The notes beneath the pieces were generated by a model that made no database searches, was not told the origin of the DNA, and saw only the letters and a program-made list of their open reading frames with translations. The translations under genes were made by a program, and so were the position numbers. A stretch of 64,000 bases of DNA from Silene conica (Eukaryota; Streptophyta; Magnoliopsida; Caryophyllales; Caryophyllaceae), in NCBI GenBank assembly GCA_029255685.2, contig CM055312.2, positions 10,626,649 to 10,690,648 on the forward strand. Reading direction: 5' to 3'. Below are positions 46,727 to 59,042 of this stretch, one piece after another. The stretch's first letter is position 1, and each line of letters begins with the position of its first letter.

Positions 46727-47494
46727 TTTACCTAGATATGATAGTTCTTATTAATTCACTCAACTATTGATTTTATATCATTAATTAATAGTGTTATTAT
46801 GACAATTGAATGATACAACCATAAAAATAAGAATATGATGGGATGACATGACATTTTGATGCAAGTGATATACTCCATTCTTATTGAAAATGAAAATCAA
46901 GTAAAAAAGTAAAGAAAAGATAAAGAAAAAAAAAGGAAAAAAATCTTTAAAATGTAAATTTTTATTATTGTCTTCCATTACCAATAAACTTGCTAATAGT
47001 TATTTTAAGAAAAACAAGGAAAAAAATCTTTAAAATGTATATGATGACCATGAAATTATTTGAAGAGTAAAAATACAAACATATTATGCTTGGCAAAAAA
47101 AAGATGTTATCAATAAATTGGTCACCATATCTACAAAATTAAAGATTTTAATAATAAACATTCAGAATATAATTTTTGAAATAAGTTTAAAATTATACTT
47201 AAAAAAACATGTACTAAATTACAAACTATGCAGTACAAAAGAAAAAAGGTAAATTCGATTGAAAAATTATTGAAACCGAAAAGTGGAGATAAAAAAACCA
47301 TAAAAAAAAAATTTAGGAAAAAAAACTGTTGAAAGATTATAGGTATAGGAAATGGTCAATCATATTTAGTTAATTTTACTTGATATATAAGATCGATAAA
47401 ACAAGATTTATGAAGAATATATAAAAGGTGAAGACGTGATATCGGGTGATATGGGTAGTGAAAGGGTAGAGACTAAAGAGGGAGTAACAGAGAG
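46727..47494. other. intergenic AT-rich sequence
   Basis: A-rich with the repeat 'gaaaaaaatctttaaaatgta' at about 46937 and 47020. No gene. Confidence 0.4.
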
Positions 47495-47502
47495 GGGGAG
47501 AG

Positions 47503-47850
47503 TAGAGTTGGACAACATGGCGGGTCAGCGTGGCCCGACCTAAAATTGCCACATGGGCCAATTTTTCCCAGTTTCTCACCAACCAGCCCGGCCCAGCTAG
47601 ATCATCAATTCGGGTCGTGCCAGTGTTGGGTTATAGGCAACCCGACCCAATTTTCAGCCCATTAGAATAGTATCGGCCCTAGCCCGACCTGTATAAACTA
47701 GCCGTTAAAATTAGCCGTTGCCAACACTAGATAACCCATCAGCAATGTGCCTTTGTCTGGCCAAAATCAGCCCGGCCTAGCCCGGTTCTACGTTGGTGTC
47801 GTGCCAGTGCTGCAAAACCATGACCCAGCCCAGCCCAATGTCCATCCCTA
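47503..47850. mobile_element. hAT-type MITE, 348 bp
   Basis: The termini are TAGAGTTGGACAACATGG and, reverse-complemented, TAGGGATGGACATTGGGC. Flanks GGGGAGAG (47495-47502) and AGGGAGAG (47851-47858), 7/8. The interior is rich in gcccgacc/agcccggcc. Confidence 0.8.
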
Positions 47851-47858
47851 AGGGAGAG

Positions 47859-48869
47859 CTTTAATTTGATATAATGCTAGTGAGCGACAAAACTAATATA
47901 TAGGACATGTCATCATGTGTAACCTGATAAAGTTTTTTAGTGGAACTAGGTTTGAAGCGGTGAAATTCACGGTTCTGCTTTCAAACTTTTACATAAATAT
48001 CGTTAATCATAGTAAAGATATAACGATTTAATCATGGTGAAGATATAATTATAACTTATAATTTTCTTTTTCAATTTGATCGTTTTACCGAGTAAGACTA
48101 TCTCACACTATAACTTTTGTACATCAAAATATACAAAACATCAAAATATATACTATTTTGAGTTAATAACAAGTATGACAATAACTACAACCCATAGTTT
48201 TCTTATCAAATTGGACCATCTTAACGTGTAAATCTGTCTTGCCCTATCATTCATTATAACTAAAATGGCTGACGTGGCGCAATGTGGTCTCAGAAAACCA
48301 TTTTTCAAGCCCTCTCATTCACTCTCACAATTTTAATTTTTCTCGACCAATTAAAACTAGCCATGTAGTAATCGTGATATTCCTAAGATGACATTACATA
48401 ATCACGTAATATTTAATATTTATTAATTTAATATTTATGGAATCTTCCACACACATCACATAATCACGTAATGTTCCTTTTTAATCAACGTAATCACGGA
48501 ATCTTCGATCACAGAATATTTAGAAATAAACTATTAAATTGTGATCTAACTAAAATATACTTTAATAGTCATATACTTTAATCACGTATTTTAATAGCTG
48601 CAATATTACTTTAATACTTTAAAAATCTTCAATCACGTACTTTAATAGTCATAGGAATATTGAAAAGATTTTAATAACTATTAAAATTTAGAAATATTTA
48701 ACAGAATTTTGAGAAAATATTTTGAGAAATATTTAACAGACCGATTATTATTTTGTATTGCTTGATGTATTGCTTGAGAATATTTAGAAATAAAATTTAG
48801 AAATATTTAACAGACTGATTGTATATTTAACAGACCGATTATTATTTTGTATTCCTTGATGTATTGCTT
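47859..48869. other. AT-rich region with dispersed 'aatcacgtaat' repeats
   Basis: 'taatcacgtaatattt'-like segments recur at 48370-48510, and 'aacagaccgattattatttt' at about 48737 and 48830. Non-coding. Confidence 0.5.
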
Positions 48870-48999
48870 GAGAATATTTAGAAATATTAACAAAAGTCAA
48901 GGGCAATCTCTATCCCATGTTGGACTTCATCTTCGAGAATATTTAGAAATATTAACAAAAGTCAAGGGCAATCTCTATCCCATGTTGGACTTTATCTTC
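48870..48999. repeat. 65-bp tandem duplication
   Basis: Units 48870-48934 and 48935-48999 are nearly identical: gagaatatttagaaatatta, then aagtcaagggcaatctctat and cccatgttggact. Only one base differs, so it is recent. Confidence 0.92.
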
Positions 49000-49176
49000 C
49001 TAGATCAGTATTCACCTATGGGCAATTGTATGTTGCCTTATCTAGGGTTACAAGTAAGAAGGGTCTAAAAGTCTTTCTAGATGAAGACAAATGAGTGACT
49101 AATAAAACATCTAATGTTGTTTATAAGGAGATTTTCGATAAACTATAAATTTTTCTTAGATTTTTCTTATTTGATA

Positions 49177-49417
49177 CTCCCTCCGTTCGACTCCACTTCG
49201 CATGTATTCCTTATCGGTCCGTTCGACTCCACTTTACATGTTTCCTTATTTGGTTGTACTTTTATTAATATAATACTACTAAGGCCCACTTTTTCCATAC
49301 AAATTACACATAATCCAAACACTTTATATCTACTTGTTGTACTTTTAATATTATAATAGGATTTTCTTAATATTTGTGCATAAAGCATACCCGCAAAGTG
49401 GAATCGAACGGAGGGAG
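49177..49417. mobile_element. Stowaway MITE with duplicated left terminus
   Basis: Ends CTCCCTCCGTTCGACTCCAC and its reverse complement; TA at 49175-49176 and 49418-49419. The left terminal motif 'ccgttcgactccact' occurs a second time 34 bp inside. Confidence 0.88.
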
Positions 49418-49629
49418 TACAATATTCTATTTTAATTTGTATTAGAACCTTTTTTAAGTTAATTTATCTTTTATTTTAATTTATTTGTTCTTTCATTTTC
49501 CTAACTATTCGTCTTATAAATCTAACAATTTGATGCAACTAATATAACCACAATCTTGACTATAATTTTCATTTTCTGTAGTATATAGAACTTAATTATC
49601 TTAATTTTTTTTTTTTTTTATAATTTATA

Positions 49630-49903
49630 CTCCCTCCTATTCTATGTATTGTTCCCCTTTGAGTGGGGCACAATAATTAAGGTAGGGAGTAAAATAAGTG
49701 TAAAAAAATTGGGTGAGGTTGGGTGATAGGAGAGAGAAATGAATAATTAGGAATTAAATAAGAAATTGTGAGTTGGGTGGGGTTTGATAATAGGAGAGAG
49801 AAATGAGTAAAATAAGAGTAAAAGTTTCCAAAATAAGAAAGGGGAAGAAAACCTGAATAACCCGTTTTAGGAAATAGGGAAGAATAGATAGAATAGGAGG
49901 GAG
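49630..49903. mobile_element. Stowaway MITE
   Basis: Ends CTCCCTCCTATTCTATGTAT and, reverse-complemented, CTCCCTCCTATTCTATCTAT. TA on both sides. 274 bp. Confidence 0.88.
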
Positions 49904-50167
49904 TATAATTTAAATTACTTAAATTTGTATGTTATAATTTCCTTTTTTAACCATGTCTTAATTGTTTCATTTTAATCATGTCTTACAATTGTGACTCCTA
50001 TTAACATTATCACGTGTTAGCTTATTACTTACCTAACTTGAAGTTCTAAAATGTGAATGTTATAATTTCCGTATATATATTTTAATATATATATATATAT
50101 ATAATGATATTATATTTTATATTTTTTATTTTTAAAGAGTACACATGTTCAAATAAATAGAATCTTA

Positions 50168-52243
50168 TCTATATTAATGTTGAATCATTTCTTGCATTTT
50201 CCTTCACCGACGTCACCTTAAACATGCCATTTTTTTTCTTTTAATAAAAAACATGGGACCCACCAAAATACAGATTGATTTTTAATTCCAATGTAAAAGT
50301 AAAAAGTTTACGTTTTCGACAAAAAAAATTTATTGATTAGAAACGAATACGGAATTGATTACAACAAAAAATTCAGTATAATTTTTTGCAAAAGTATATA
50401 TATATATATATATAATACTTTAAAATAATAACTAAAATAGAATACAATGAAATACATGAACTGATACAATTTACAATTTACAACATTGTTACAAAAAAAA
50501 TACAAAATGTATATAAATATATGATTATCTCATTTTTAATTTATGTTCAATCACATATACCGTTCCAAATATCATGCGTAATATTTATGTTCAACAAAAA
50601 AAATTAAAAATTAAAAACTCACCTTAAACAAGGCTTTTTTTTAGAAAACGTGGGACCCGCCAAACACATATTGATTTAATTTCAATGTAAAAGTAAAAAG
50701 TTTACGTTTTCAACACAATAAATAATAAATTACAATAACAACTAAAATAAAATTACAATCAAATACATGAACTGATACAATTTACAATTTACAATATTGT
50801 TATAAAAAAAGTACAAAATGTATATAAATAACTGATTATCTCATAAATATTCATGTTCAATCAAATATATCGGTCCAAATATCATGCGTAATATTTATGT
50901 TCAAGAAGATATATTGTTCTATATGTCATGCATAATATTTGATATTTATATATCGTACTAATTTATAATAATATTTATTTCAAAAATAATATCTTCTATA
51001 TTTTAATAATTCAACATAACATGAAAATAAAATCTAGAAAACTCGACTAATCATTCATTGTCATCGTCGTATATATAAGAATAAACTGGACAATGGAAAA
51101 AAACCATGACAAAATACCTAATACCATACCAGTTAAACTAAAAGTTAAAAACACTAATTTAATTTATTTTATGATAGCAAACGTTTTATGTCAAATGTAA
51201 CAATATATTCACATATCTTATCTTTATTAATACAGAAAAATTTAAAACAAATTTGTGCATCAACAACAATGATGAAAAAATTAATTAACGAATAATTGCT
51301 TAGGTTTACGTTGTGTACATGATTTGTACGTAAGTATTAAAAAATAACGATGAATTGTTGGTAAATCGATAAAAGCGGGACCCACAACAAAGATGAAATA
51401 GTTAAATAACGAGAACCGCCTTGGTTTATGTTCAGTACGTAAACGATTCCGTTTATGATTTGTACGTAAATATTAAAAATAACGATGGTCGGTACGTAAA
51501 GATTAATAAATAATGATTTATGAATAATAATCTTATCTGTATAAAACCAATATCATTAAAATACCACAAAATTCTAGCATAAAACTTCATGGATGAAAAT
51601 TTTAAATACGGTAAAAAGTAACTGTTTAAGAGTTTATGCGTAAAGTTTCACATAAATATTATTTGAAAAAACGCTCCAAATATTAAATTAAAAATGACAC
51701 GATAAAAAAATGGGATATTGAAATTGCAAAAGAAAAGTACCATAATAGATACTTAACATTTACAAAAACACGAGTAATGACGGGCATTGGGGGCAGTATA
51801 TCTTTTTTCTCTGATAAGGTAAAAACCTATATTGATCCCTAGAGTAGGACCAACCTATTTCATTATTTTGAATGAGGTAAGTTGAAACTATCGGCTTTCA
51901 AACCATCTCCAAAGAATTCGACATGTTGACAACTCTGATTTATGAGTGAGTTGTGACGATGAAAAATGCATATATAATGAAGAAATTTTTGAGATTTTTG
52001 TATTTATCATTGTATATTGTAATTCTGTTATGATATTTCAAATTTATATAGATTGATTGCGTTTTGATATACTTTAAATATAAACTGTATGTTAATATTA
52101 CAATATTTTTAGTATATCGGTCATATTATATTATATTACAAATCGAAAATTGAAAATATGACTAATCATTATTCATAAATAACATACTTGAACCTGCGAT
52201 TCCGTGTACACAACCCCGTGATTTTTCACGGGTGTTACACTAG
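50168..52243 (+). mobile_element. non-autonomous Helitron, 2.1 kb
   Basis: The 5' end TCTATATTAATGTTG follows A (50167). The 3' end has the hairpin CCCGTGAttttTCACGGG followed by 'tgttacaCTAG' and T (52244). No Rep/helicase. Internal duplication at 50214-50904 and a second smaller one (about 51280-51370 and 51390-51440) each repeat a gggaccc-containing unit. A further start-like motif (TCTTTATTAATACAG, about 51210) suggests an older Helitron copy nested inside or ancestral recombination. Confidence 0.78.
50214..50904. repeat. tandem duplication inside the Helitron, about 400-bp period
   Basis: Copies at 50214-50594 and 50620-50904 both run caccttaaac - gggaccc - aagtaaaaagtttacgtttt - atacatgaactgatacaatt - aatatcatgcgtaatattta. 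The second copy is shorter by about 95 bp. Confidence 0.85.
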
Positions 52244-52875
52244 TAACTTGTATATAACTCGTATACAACAAAATATAAAATGAAATGCATAATTAAAGTA
52301 GGAAAATAGATTAAGATAAAACTCGGATGCGAATAACAAAAAATAAGAAAACCCATGAAAACACTCTTATCTAACTACAATACCCAATTTCACAAACATA
52401 AATATTGAAACTCATAAGCTTAACACGTGATCGTTTGCCTACTGCCATTTATATTTCTCTAGTTTTAAGTTTACGGATGTGGTATATTGGATATAATGTT
52501 GATCGTCGCCGACACTGGGTTTTTGTACCTTGATCGCGGTAGGTGTGACAAATGCAAGTAAACCACTATTTATATGATGTAATAGAGATGCTCTTATTGG
52601 ATTCAGAGGTACTACACATTTTTGTGGGGAATATCCGTATATTCACACTAAAATTATAGGACTATAACGAAATTTTACAAGTGAATATAATCATAAAATG
52701 AAAAACATGAAGCGAAAAGAGAATAGATGCACAACCTTAGATCCTAGCGAAAATGGCCTAAGAACAAGAATCAACCGAGATTCCCTCCTATAACTCGCAC
52801 CCAAGATTCGTAGGAGACGATGCCGCGTGTGCTAGAAATGCTCTCCGATTGCCTTGCAATATGGGGAGAACTTTT

Positions 52876-55800
52876 GTGGGTTTTGATGTGACATCTAGGT
52901 TGTTGTGAGAAAAATGCTCTCAAAAACCCTGGTGTATGAGAAAATGAATTGGAGTAGTAGACAAAAGGAGAATGACTCTCCTTTTGTATCTCCATTCGGC
53001 CGAGATTAACATAGGGTGAGAGTGGGCTTTTCACTCTCACCTTATTCTAATGCATGATTCGACCCTAAATGCTAAAATGTAATCCGCGGGTTTCAATTAT
53101 AAATTCGTTTATCAAGACAAGCTTCTCGGGTCCAACGGTGGATTCCAAAGTTGTTTTAATGTTTATTTTGGTAGGATAGGCCACGCTAGGACATTTATTT
53201 ACGTTCTTGCTTTCTTTTATGCTTTCATTGGTTATAGTTTGCATCATATTCCGCCTAAAAGCAAACCACCTATAACATGCCTGAAAACTGACTCATGTAG
53301 AGGTTACGCGTTAGTTTTCGATGACATACAGATGTCACTTGTCTATGATTAAGCTATCACTTAATTTTATTCATTCACGCAAATGCTAGATTTTAGTTCA
53401 CTTAAAATGAATAAAAACAAGTTGATGGAGTCTTCCTCGTATAACCAAAAATTGAGATTAGTCTTTATAAATCAGACTCCCATGAATCCCTTCTTCGTCG
53501 GTAGGCATACTATGACCCCTTCTACGCCGGGTAAGTGGGAACAGATGATTTATTTTATCTCAACATCGTGGTCACTATATACTATCTAGCGACTATGATG
53601 GACTAAAAGATGAGATTTACGGAAATCTATCGACCAAGAGTTCTAACGGTAGAACTAGCCAAGCGGTTGGCTTATCAATTTACGGAAATTGAGTCTTGGG
53701 ATCGTTTATATAATTCTTGAGGGAGATCAATTATATAAATGCTTGAGTCTACGAGTTTAAATTCAATTTAAATAGTTAAATCACAACGACGAGTTGTTTA
53801 TATCGTTTTGTTTTTATCTTCTTTTCAGTGTAGAACACGTACAACTTAAAACTGCTAATAACAAATGGCTTGTAACGACCCAATGTCAAGTGCCACGCTA
53901 GCACGAGAATCCTGGCTTAAGGCCTTCATGGACTCCATGAATCAGTCTACCAGACTGAAGAATGATGGGTCAAACTTCTCGGACTGGGAGGCAGCATTAC
54001 GGAATGCTGTTATTGCTGACGGTAAGCTCAAGTATTTGACTGAGCCTATTCCGGCACACCTAGGAACTGCGGCTAGAGCTGCCGAAGTTCGCGCTCATAG
54101 CGACTTCGTCATGGAAGCGATTGCGATAAAGAACGTACTTATCTATGCAATGAAATCCAATTTGCAAAGACGCTTCATTTCCCATGGTGCAAATAAGATT
54201 TTCACCATGCTCACAAATGAATTCTCGAAAGCTCCGAGAATCGTTTCATATGAGCATACCTGTCGCTTCTTTGAAGCGAAACTCCAGAAGGGCCAAGCTG
54301 TTAGTCCACATATTCTCAACATGATTGAGAATATCGAGAAACTGGAGGCCCTAAACTTCAAGATCAGTGAGAACATAATCGTTGATCGAATGCTTCATTC
54401 ACTTCATGATGGGTTCGCCCTCTTTAGGGTCAACTATTACATGAATGACATGAAGAAAACTCCTCATGAGCTCCACTCACTTCTCGTACAGACCGAGAAG
54501 GATCTGAAATTGAGTGGGAGCGTGAAGCAGGATGTTCTCATGATCTCCAGTAAAGGTAAGGGTAAGGGGAAAACTCAAGGCGACCTAGCCGTAGGTAAGC
54601 CAACGTTCAAGAAGTCAGGATCTGCTAAGAGTGGACCCGGTGAGTCGAGCAACTCACAGGGTAAGAGAAAGAGCAAGGATACAAGCATGGAGTGCCACCA
54701 TTGCCACAAGACTGGGCATTGGAGGCGCACGTGCCCCATGTATCGCAAGGACATAAAGGCAGGCCGCGTTACTCCTGTTGGTATGTCTTCTTCTTCTTTT
54801 ATTCACATGATTGAGATTAACCATGCAAGTTACGGAACTTGGGTATTAGATACTGGTTGTGGTTCTCATCTATGTAATCATGTGTAGGGCCTCCGAAACC
54901 TCGAGCCCCTGGTAAAGGGTGAGGTTGACCTGCGTGTAGGGAATGGAGCAAGAGTTGCTGCAGTCTCGAGGGGAACATACGTGATCCAGCTTCCTAGTGG
55001 ATTTGAGTTATTGTTGTATAACTGTTATTATGTTCCCAGTTTATCTAAAAACATTATTTCTGTTTCTGCGCTTGACAAACTTGGATTTTCATTTGTAATA
55101 GAGAATAATAGCTGTAATTTCTCGTTACACGATATGATTTATGGCAGGGCAGTTTCCATGAATGGAATTTATGTTTTAGATCAAACCACCGAAATATTAC
55201 ACGTGAATAATAAGAAGTTAAAGGTTGGTGACAAAGATCAAACCTACCTATGGCACTGCCGTATGGGACATATAAATGAGAAACGCGTAAAACAGCTCAT
55301 ACGGAATAGAGCTATCTCGGCCTTTGATTTCGAATCATATGGCATGTGTGAATCATGTCTCATCGGTAAGATGACTCGTATTTCCTTCAAAGGTGTTGGA
55401 ATGCGCGCTGCCGACCTATTAGGACTCATACACACGGATGTATGTGGCCCTATGTCGATCAACGCACGAGAAGGCTATAGGTATTTCATCACTTTCACGG
55501 ATGATTTGAGTAGATATGGCTATGTCTACTTAATGAAACATAAAAGTGAATCCTTTGACAAGTTCAAAGAATACCAGAATCGGGTACAGAACCAACTGGG
55601 TAGAAAGATTAAAGCACTACGATCCGATCATGGTGGCGAGTACCTTTCTAATGAGTTTGATCAACACCTTAAAGACTGTGGAATCATTCTACAGTTGACT
55701 CCACCTGGAACACCACAATTAAATGGTGTGTCCGAACGGAGAAATCGAACTCTACTTGATATGGTTCGATCCATGATGAGTCACACTGTCATGCCTGATT

Positions 55801-56828
55801 CATTATGGGGCTATGCTCTTCTGTCAGCCGCTCTAATACTTAACCGAAGTCCGTCTAAAGCTGTTGACAAGACTCCATACGAGTTATCGAAGGGAACGGT
55901 CCCCAACTTGTCCTTTATTCGGGTTTGGGGCTGCGAAGCTTATGTCAAATGGAGACACGAGGACAAGCTCGGCCCGCGATCGGTCAAGACATACTTTATA
56001 GGTTATCCAAAAGGAACTTTTGGTCATTACTTCTACTCGCCAACCGAACAACGTGTTTTTGTTGCGGCTAGTGCGACGTTCTTAGAGAAAGAGTTTCTCG
56101 AGAACAAGTCGAGTAATAAAACCTTCGATCTAACGGAGATTCAAGAACCAACTACCGAGCAACCATTGGAGGAAGCAGTTCCTTCAACCTCGGTAGCGGT
56201 AGATATTCCTCAGGAACCTAGGAGGTCGGGAAGAGTCTCTATTCCTCCGGGCAGATACATTGGTGTGGTCGAGGAACATGACATAGATGACATCTTACTC
56301 CTAAAGGGTAATGAACCCACAACCTATAAAGGTGCCATGACTAGTTCCGACTCAAAGCTCTGGCTAGAAGCCATGCAATCCGAGATGGACTCCATGTATG
56401 AGAACAACGTGTGGGATCTTGTGGACCTGCCTACAAAGGTACGCCCCCTTCAATGCAAATGGTTTTACAAGATAAAGCATGTCGTGGAAGGACAAACAAG
56501 ATATTCACAAGGCACGACTAGTTGCTAAAGGTTTCACCCAAGTGTCAGGCTTGCACTACGATGAAATCTTTGCACCCGTAGTCATGCTACGTTCCATTCG
56601 TGAGTTTTGATGTGAGATCTAGGTTGTTGGGAGAAAAATGCTCTCAAAAACCCTAGTGTATGAGAAAATGAATTGGAGTAGTAGACAAAAAGAGAATGGC
56701 TCTCCTTTTGTATCTCCATTCGGCCGAGATTAGCATAGGCTGAGAGTGGGCTTTCCACTCTCACCTTATTCTGATGCGTGATTCGACCCGAAATGCTAAA
56801 ATGTAATCCACGGGTTTCAATTATAAAT
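52876..56828. repeat. 229-bp direct duplication of LTR sequence flanking the Copia fragment
   Basis: 52876-53104 and 56600-56828 are near-identical (ttttgatgtgacatctaggt versus ttttgatgtgagatctaggt, through to 'ttcaattataaat'). They bracket the gag-pol fragment in direct orientation. 5-bp integrase duplications cannot explain this length. Confidence 0.88.
53865..56595 (+). pseudogene. Copia gag-pol fragment, truncated in reverse transcriptase
   Basis: ATG at 53865 opens gag (UBN2-type; STRLKNDGSNFSDWEAALRN). The zinc knuckle CHHCHKTGHWRRTC lies near residue 278, and the protease motif DTGCGSH follows. A TAG at 54885-54887 stops the frame, which otherwise continues in register. Next come the GAG-pre-integrase block (HCRMGHINEKRV, CESCLIGK), the integrase catalytic core with HTDVCG, RSDHGGEY and SERRNRT as the DDE residues, and the first part of RT (LWLEAMQSEMDSMYENNVWD). 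A frameshift near 56495 leads to ARLVAKGFTQVSG and VVMLRSIR, where the fragment ends against LTR sequence. The rest of RT and RNase H are missing. The leader (about 53105-53864) precedes gag without an LTR. Confidence 0.9.
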
Positions 56829-59042
56829 CGTATACATGTTATCAGATACTAATGTATTACTTCGTCACAATGTGCAGTCGATACATTAATAATGGTCTGA
56901 TAAAAAAATGACGATATTAGCTTAATTAATATAACTGCTTATATTAATACACGAATTAAACATTTAATCCGTCAAAGCTCCCATTTTATACATTTAATTA
57001 AATATAACCGTTTATATTTAATTTACGAATTAATCATGTAATTCGTATTAGCTAAAATTATTTAATCTGTATTAAATAATTATCTCAACATCTCATTGAC
57101 TAATTTTAAAGTCAATATCTCTGACTAACTGTTTAGTCGTATTTGACATAAATGTGACTGTATTTTCATACCTTCACATACATCTTTCAAACGTGTCCTA
57201 TAGGTGTGACTTATAGGGACCAGTTGATCACCGTCATCCGTATGACAATAACGTCAAACTTATCTAGCAAACCAACCGTTATTGATAAACGTGGATCAAC
57301 TGATAATAATACTAAAGTATGCCCTTGTGATCTTTTAAGAGATTTAATAAGTCATTGTACTAACTTAAAGGACACCAGCCCCAACAATCTCCCACTTGTC
57401 CGTACAAGTGTATGTGCAATGACGTTATCACATTACATGTGGAGGACACCAGCTCCAACAATTTTAACTTCAATTCACACTCTTTTTCACAAGCATGTAT
57501 AGTTAAATAACATAATTATTATAATTTTCAGAACAATTTAATTCAAGCCACAATCCGCAAGAGTATCATTAACAAATACAAGAATAGAATCAACGTGGGA
57601 CATTTATACAAATTCTCAAGATTCAATGTGGATGCAAATAAAGGGGCTGAAATTGCAACTTCTGGTGAATTACGTATCTACTTTTCATATCCTACAATTG
57701 TCAAAGAGGTGCACAATCTACCCATCCCAGAATATGGATTCCAGTTTGTGGAATTTGGCGACATTTTATCCGAAAGAATATCTGATGAACATTTCATAGG
57801 TAATTCCATGAAACCCATACAAATCAAACCACTAATAAAAATATTTACACTAATAAAAATATTTACTTTTCATATAATTTTTAACATGTAATTGGCATAC
57901 TCACCCAGATGTCATTGACAAGTTTTCTGGAGTCGGAGAAGTCAAGTCAACCAAGAACAAAAATAGTTGGATGACAATATACATCGAGAATATTAAGTAC
58001 AATTCTACTATTTTTGATATTTAACATTATAACCTAAACACATCCACTTATTATGACCATGTTATTAACTAATTCATCAACTTATACACAGGAAGGAGAA
58101 ATTAACATGCTCAGTTTGAAACGACTACGTTGGGTTAGTTCAGGCTTTTGTTGATGCATGTAAAAATTCCACTGAACCTGCCATCATTGTCATTCGTTGT
58201 GTTCAACGATGTAAATGGGAAGGTACACAACTATTTTTGTATATGAAATTTAATTGTAGTAATCATTTACACATCATATTTATTATTCAATGATTTATCT
58301 AGGTGAACCTAGAGTAACAACCACAAGACACGCGACCCGCTTCTACTTTAACCATGCAATTCCAGAGGTTAAAGCGTTTCTTGGCGAGTAAGCCTACACC
58401 ACTATTATTGTAAAAATTATTAACGACTTTGAGTTTTGAAGTCAAAAAACTAATTTAACTTTTCTAATGCAATATAGACTGCATTCTGGTGAAGAACAAG
58501 TAACTCAAATATTATATCCTATATCTCGAGTGAGTCGGAAGATATGCTATCATGAGATAATTTGAGTACAATCACAGAGATTAAGAAATGTCAAAGGGTA
58601 ATATTGTATTTTTTTTCAATATTAAAACTATCGACTACCATATTTACAATATTTTGAATATATTGTGAATATTGTTTAAAATTTATTATGTCATGCAAAT
58701 ATAGGCTGGAAGATATGTGATAGTTGCAGCTATATATGATGTTGATTTAAATGCCAAGTGGTATTATAATAGCTGCAAGCATTGTACAAGTAAAGTGATG
58801 AAGAATGACGCAGGTATGTGGGTTTGCAAGAGGGAAAAATGCATTGGCAGTACGGAAGGGTCTGAAACTAGCATACCAAGGTATAATAGAGACTCCTAAA
58901 TGAATATTAAAAAGGTTATTTATCCATATACCTCAGTACAAGCTGACGCTGACGTATCACTGATGAGCTTGCATTTAGGTATCAGGTCAAGTTTCGTGTC
59001 ATTGGTTTAATACCCACATCAGACTTTGCAAAATTTATGTGA

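Larger units (their letters stand above)
52623..57460 (-). mobile_element. collapsed Copia element: LTR stub, PPT tail, 3' LTR, with insertion
   Basis: Outer flanks are ATTTT at 52618-52622 and 57461-57465 (exact). On the minus strand it starts TGTTGGAGCTGGTGTCC at 57460, continues through about 55 bases of internal sequence ending in the polypurine tract AAGTGGGAGAT, and then starts again TGTTGGGGCTGGTGTCC at 57386, the full 3' LTR ending GGATATTCCCCACA at 52623. The LTR is about 1 kb once the foreign block (about 53105-56599) is left out. gag and pol in this orientation are gone. Confidence 0.83.
52566..59042 (+). pseudogene. RPA70-like single-strand DNA-binding protein, broken, with Copia in an intron
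   Basis: Read exons: about 52566-52607 (DVIEMLLLDSE before GTACTA; weakest), 57532-57799, 57909-57996, 58092-58222, 58303-58387, 58478-58597, about 58705-58880 and 58979-59042. All have GT/AG borders, and the phases agree from 57532 to 58597. The 57532 exon reads IQATIRKSIINKYKNRI and GHLYKFSRFNVDANKG, an OB fold like DBD-A of plant RPA1. The next exons read FVEFGDI, DVIDKFSGVGEV and DYVGLVQAFVDACKN (DBD-B). The last show the zinc ribbon of the C-terminal domain (WYYNSCKHC, then CKREKC). Host RPA1 binds single-stranded DNA in replication and repair; plant Helitrons also carry RPA1-like genes. TGA replaces an expected Trp at 58117, and another TGA is at 58563, so it looks dead. The junction into the 58705 exon is unclear. 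No N-terminal exon was found. Confidence 0.78.

Noticed and set aside
52771..53040. 89-residue minus-strand frame, similar to one at 56582-56764
   Set aside because: Both are LTR sequence of the Copia element; the similarity is the 229-bp duplication.
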